Assembly: GCA_021767625.1 (NCBI GenBank)
Contig: JAASTB010000060.1
Location: forward strand, 1 to 9,440
Length of the DNA: 9,440 nt
Reading direction: 5' to 3'
DNA from: Wenzhouxiangella sp.
GTDB lineage: Bacteria; Pseudomonadota; Gammaproteobacteria; Xanthomonadales; Wenzhouxiangellaceae
How positions within the stretch are numbered: position 1 is the first letter of the stretch; the number at the start of each line of letters is the position of its first letter. Of the stretch, positions 7,501 to 9,440 are shown piece by piece. The notes under the pieces were generated by a model. It worked only from the letters and a program-made list of their open reading frames with translations. It was not told the origin of the DNA and ran no database searches. The translations under genes and the position numbers were made by a program.

Positions 7501-9440
7501 ATTTCGTTCACCATCACCGTCACGGCAGCCGCCGGCGCCAATCGCAGTCCGGCCCATGAAGTGGCGATCACCGATACACTGCCATCCGGTCTGGCCGGAC
7601 TCAGCGGCCTGACCATTACCCCTGCCGGTTGCACGGCACCGGGCATAGTAGACAGCACCGTCGGCGATACCCTCGACATCTTTGTCGACACGATGACACC
7701 GGGTTGCCAGATCGACATCGCTTTCGACGCCACCCTCGAGACGACGGTGGCGCCGGGAACGAATATCACCAACACGGCCGACGCGATATGGACCAGCCTC
7801 CCCGGAACCAACGGCACGACCAGCAACCCGACAGGCTCCGCCACGCCGGGCGCTCCCGGCTCCGACAGTGGTGAACGCGACAGCAGCGGCGGCATCAACG
7901 ACTATGCCGCCAGCGGTTCCGACACCGTCAGCGTCGAATCGGTCGCCGTCACCAAGGCGGTTGCGAGTACATCCGAGACCGAGACCGGCGACGGCCAATT
8001 CCGCCCCGGCATCCCAGACCTGGTTGTCGGCGAATCGGCCACTTTCGATATCACCGTAACCATTCCGGAAGGCAGCACCCCCCAGGTTGTCATCACCGAT
8101 ACCGTGCCTTTCTCCAACGGCCTGATGCGTGTCGACAGCGCCTCGGTCGTCAGCGTCGGCGCCAATCTCAGCCCGACTGTGCCGTCACCGGTACCCGCCG
8201 TCAGCGACAACCAGTTGTCCGACGGAATCGCCGACACGGTGAGCTTCGACTTCGGCCAGGTGGACAACACGCCGGACAATGCGGTGACCGCCGACGACCG
8301 CATCGTGGTTCGCGTCGAAGCGACCCTGGTCGACGAGACCGCCAACGTCAACGACGACGACCTGACCAACAACGTGCTCGTGCAGTTCGGACCCGGGCTC
8401 GACGCCTCGGCCAGTGCCGACGTCGACGTGGTCGAACCGATCCTGTCGGTCGACAAGTCCGGCAGCATCACGCAGGGCGATGCCGGCGACAGCGTGACCT
8501 ACACCGTCACGCTTCAGCACACCGGCGGTTCGGCCGCCGACGCGCAGGACCTCGTGTTCGACGATCCCCTGCCGGCTGATCTCGCCCTCAACCTCGGCAG
8601 CATCCAGGTTGTCAGCGGCCCGAACTTTGATGTCGATACCAGCGCGGGCAACACGGTTTCGCTCGGCTGGACCGACCTGCAGCTCGGCGAAGTCGTGGTA
8701 CTGGAATACCAAGCCACGCTTTCGCCGGGCGTGCAGCCCAGCGAAACGCTGACCAACACGGCCACGCTGACCTGGGATTCGATCGCCGGCGCCAACCCGG
8801 ACCAGCGAACCAACAACGACAGCGACAGCCACTCGATCCTGGTCACCCAGCCGGGTCTCGTCAAGGTGGTGTTCGACACCAGCGAAACCAGCACGGGCGA
8901 CGCTCAGTTCGGTGCCCCCGACGACCTGACCATAGGCGAGCAGGTGACCTACCGGTTCACCACGGTGTTCGCCGAAGGCACCAGCGATGCAGTCGTGGTG
9001 ACCGACCAGCTGCCGACCGGCTCGAGCACGCTCGAAGTCGTCTCCTCGCAGGTCGTCAGCGTTGGCGGCAACCTCTCCGGCGCGTCGCTGCCTTCGCCCG
9101 GCGATCCCGGCACCGCCAGCGATACCAACGCCGACACCTACAATGACCGGCTCGAATGGAATTTCGGCACCATCCAGAACGCGCCCGACGGCGCGGTGGA
9201 CGCCGACGACGAAATCACCTTCGAGGTCGTCGCGCAGGTCATCGACGTCTCCGCCAACCAGAGCGGCGACACAGACCAGCTCAACACGGCCACCTTGACC
9301 ACTTCCACCAGCACCGCTTCCGGCACCGTCGGGGTGGACATCGTCGCGCCCGATGTCGATCTGGCCAAGTCGATCGTCGACCCGGCCGACGGATTCGTCG
9401 ACGCCGGCGACACCGTGACCGTTCGCCTCGATATCGACCA
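4525..9440 (+). CDS. giant exported repeat protein with DUF11 / isopeptide-forming D2-type domains (3' end outside the window)
   Basis: The frame is open for 1638 codons without a stop and leaves the window at the right edge, so the protein is larger than about 165 kDa. Residues 1-21 form a Sec signal peptide (Arg5, hydrophobic core IVLIGLMLVLAG, likely cleavage after LAA). Residues 22 to about 172 form an N-terminal domain containing FTNTGSPGYGPYLRVELSP. At least ten repeats of about 135-190 residues follow, each with a Lys motif (such as VTKG or VAKS), a (V)GE/AGDxxTYTxT strand, a TDxLP-like motif and a TNTA-like motif. These are hallmarks of the DUF11/B_ant_repeat (TIGR01451) and D2 (TIGR04226) families. 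The protein is very acidic, with only 11 Lys and about 22 Arg. No membrane segment is seen after the signal peptide. It is probably a surface or secreted stalk, adhesin or matrix protein. The ligand, the anchor and the link with yidC are unknown. The family call is firm; the role is inference. Confidence 0.9.
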   Translation, partial: MSTIRIVLIGLMLVLAGQLAAQTPQIDQTVPVESFLGEQFCFQTNFTNTGSPGYGPYLRVELSPDLTLDSAEIFGTGGGINNVGTFPAAPGNQLTDPITGQTVTGTPGNDFLVLTYPVGSVVDGGPDLPIDICLTIEPGATVGAPLPVDITPMYEFGDTPTGDNGPITGSTVNQSVTPTVLTFSKSQDAPESERPPATSWPYTYTLTADIANTATINPLVISDQLPADFQFIGPVNITGGSGCSTTSTPSTVSPGGTLEVTCSGNTVGTVSGSDVVVTYSGYIVDTLDETVCTTEDQINNASADGTYVPSSGPNQVLPTVSDSETVTAKHVAVQKGVSPGQASPGAALTYTLNFQVTDFGDVDSLVVTDTIPDGIDFVAHGSLTVNGSTVAITPTEVVNGDYTTTLTYDIGAAAGTIPASSSITLQYDAQLRQDYQNTGEPILSSDSLTNTVTADYSLVQGASGCADGSGATISIIPVALSKEIVNVQPFYVPGESIIFRLTLDVPAGDTSAILFEDFFPLPVIDVTDISTTFGTDIVHGPNDTLGLTPDSITVDAAQNALAIEWPDVTSTTSETIEVDVSAPINDIPFADGLFLTNILLGSTENTPGQSAIATGPVSFQVGAPDMVVTKGVSATDGNGSINPGPGNLPVDGDITGIDAGDTITYTITAENQGSAQAYDVTITDPTVPGLTGCSVSGVTDGAGTVLGFTGSIATGILLDDPLAANDGSVGAPYDTDTALVTVDCQAAADLAPDSTITNTASLNWASQSGAADFPTLTDDATAESADIDQQKYFISSSEPGTSDAANPPRATIGEVVRYRAAVRIPEGEITQLSVRDNLPSGLTFLDDGTATAAFVSNGAGLSSSTLAIPTINGSASGPGAVPSASITFPLPPGAISGGPFSNGTDPVFAFGDVTNADSDTDDEFLLLEFNALVNNAGAGSNDVGDNRNNNFTTLGSGSALNGNSNNVQVRIAEPAVTVAKSAIPATGDAGDTISFTITVTAAAGANRSPAHEVAITDTLPSGLAGLSGLTITPAGCTAPGIVDSTVGDTLDIFVDTMTPGCQIDIAFDATLETTVAPGTNITNTADAIWTSLPGTNGTTSNPTGSATPGAPGSDSGERDSSGGINDYAASGSDTVSVESVAVTKAVASTSETETGDGQFRPGIPDLVVGESATFDITVTIPEGSTPQVVITDTVPFSNGLMRVDSASVVSVGANLSPTVPSPVPAVSDNQLSDGIADTVSFDFGQVDNTPDNAVTADDRIVVRVEATLVDETANVNDDDLTNNVLVQFGPGLDASASADVDVVEPILSVDKSGSITQGDAGDSVTYTVTLQHTGGSAADAQDLVFDDPLPADLALNLGSIQVVSGPNFDVDTSAGNTVSLGWTDLQLGEVVVLEYQATLSPGVQPSETLTNTATLTWDSIAGANPDQRTNNDSDSHSILVTQPGLVKVVFDTSETSTGDAQFGAPDDLTIGEQVTYRFTTVFAEGTSDAVVVTDQLPTGSSTLEVVSSQVVSVGGNLSGASLPSPGDPGTASDTNADTYNDRLEWNFGTIQNAPDGAVDADDEITFEVVAQVIDVSANQSGDTDQLNTATLTTSTSTASGTVGVDIVAPDVDLAKSIVDPADGFVDAGDTVTVRLDID
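5068..9440 (+). repeat. ten protein-level DUF11/D2-like repeats; two alternating subtypes from the fourth on
   Basis: The repeats are anchored by Lys at residues 185, 335, 482, 630, 791, 980, 1144, 1311, 1447 and 1615 (codons beginning at 5077, 5527, 5968, 6412, 6895, 7462, 7954, 8455, 8863 and 9367). Spacing is 136-189 residues. Subtype A (repeats 4, 6, 8, 10) has an AGDTxTxT-type strand motif after the Lys. Subtype B (repeats 5, 7, 9) has a longer Lys-to-strand insert, then xGExxxx, then (in 5 and 7) IPEG, and a longer second half. Repeats 1-3 are more divergent. The tenth is cut by the window edge. The repeats are diverged at DNA level, so this is an old protein repeat array, not a recent tandem DNA expansion. 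Confidence 0.8.

Noticed and set aside
5788..8832. Several long minus-strand open frames (5788-6552, 6688-7998, 8185-8832) opposite the giant gene
   Set aside because: They overlap a continuous 1638-codon plus frame with signal peptide and regular repeats. Their translations show compositional bias (V, G, D, R) but no known motif.
5068..9440. CRISPR array, mobile element or recent tandem DNA repeat as the cause of the periodic signal
   Set aside because: The repeats are visible only at protein level with 136-189 residue spacing, are diverged in DNA and stay in one open frame. I saw no terminal inverted repeats, transposase or short spacer-repeat pattern.

Overview
The window is GC-rich bacterial DNA around a chromosomal replication origin, apparently from a gammaproteobacterium. 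The gene set dnaN-dnaA / rpmH-rnpA-yidC is the classic origin neighbourhood. DnaA, L34, RnpA and YidC all read as proteobacterial. The YidC C-terminal half (GCLPILVQIPIF, LNGAFMIITQRLMP, GMDPMQ) looks most like the Xanthomonadales/Chromatiales side, for example Wenzhouxiangella-like bacteria. That taxon guess is inference from motif memory, not a search.

Layout. Positions 1-137 hold the N-terminus of dnaN (minus strand, running off the left edge). Positions 138-378 are an AT-rich gap with two head-to-head DnaA boxes, the best oriC candidate. Positions 379-1713 are complete dnaA (minus). Positions 1714-1978 are the divergent dnaA/rpmH spacer with a good sigma70-type promoter for rpmH. Then, on the plus strand, come rpmH (1979-2125), rnpA (2138-2485) and yidC (2482-4227), tightly packed as one operon. 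yidD, which many relatives carry between rnpA and yidC, is absent: rnpA and yidC overlap by 4 bases. Positions 4228-4524 form a non-coding spacer with a hairpin just after yidC, a perfect 8-bp inverted repeat, a C8 tract and a -10-like element.

The right half (4525 to the window end) is one uninterrupted plus-strand reading frame, at least 1638 codons, open at the right edge. It starts with GTG and a Sec signal peptide and encodes a giant, acidic, exported protein built from at least ten ~135-190-residue beta-sandwich-type repeats of the DUF11 / isopeptide-forming D2 kind. From repeat 4 onward two repeat subtypes alternate strictly (A-B-A-B-A-B-A). The visible protein has only 11 lysines, and ten of them sit one per repeat at the same place. 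Each complete repeat also carries an aspartate in a TDxLP-like motif and an asparagine in a TNTA-like motif, which is the arrangement expected for Lys-Asn intramolecular isopeptide bonds. Its ten cysteines fall in neighbouring pairs. It is probably a long, covalently stiffened surface or secreted stalk/adhesin. Its C-terminus, and so its secretion route or anchor, lies outside the window.

Functionally, the left half is core replication initiation (DnaA, beta clamp), the middle is ribosome/tRNA processing and membrane insertion, and the right half is an accessory surface protein placed where mnmE often follows yidC.
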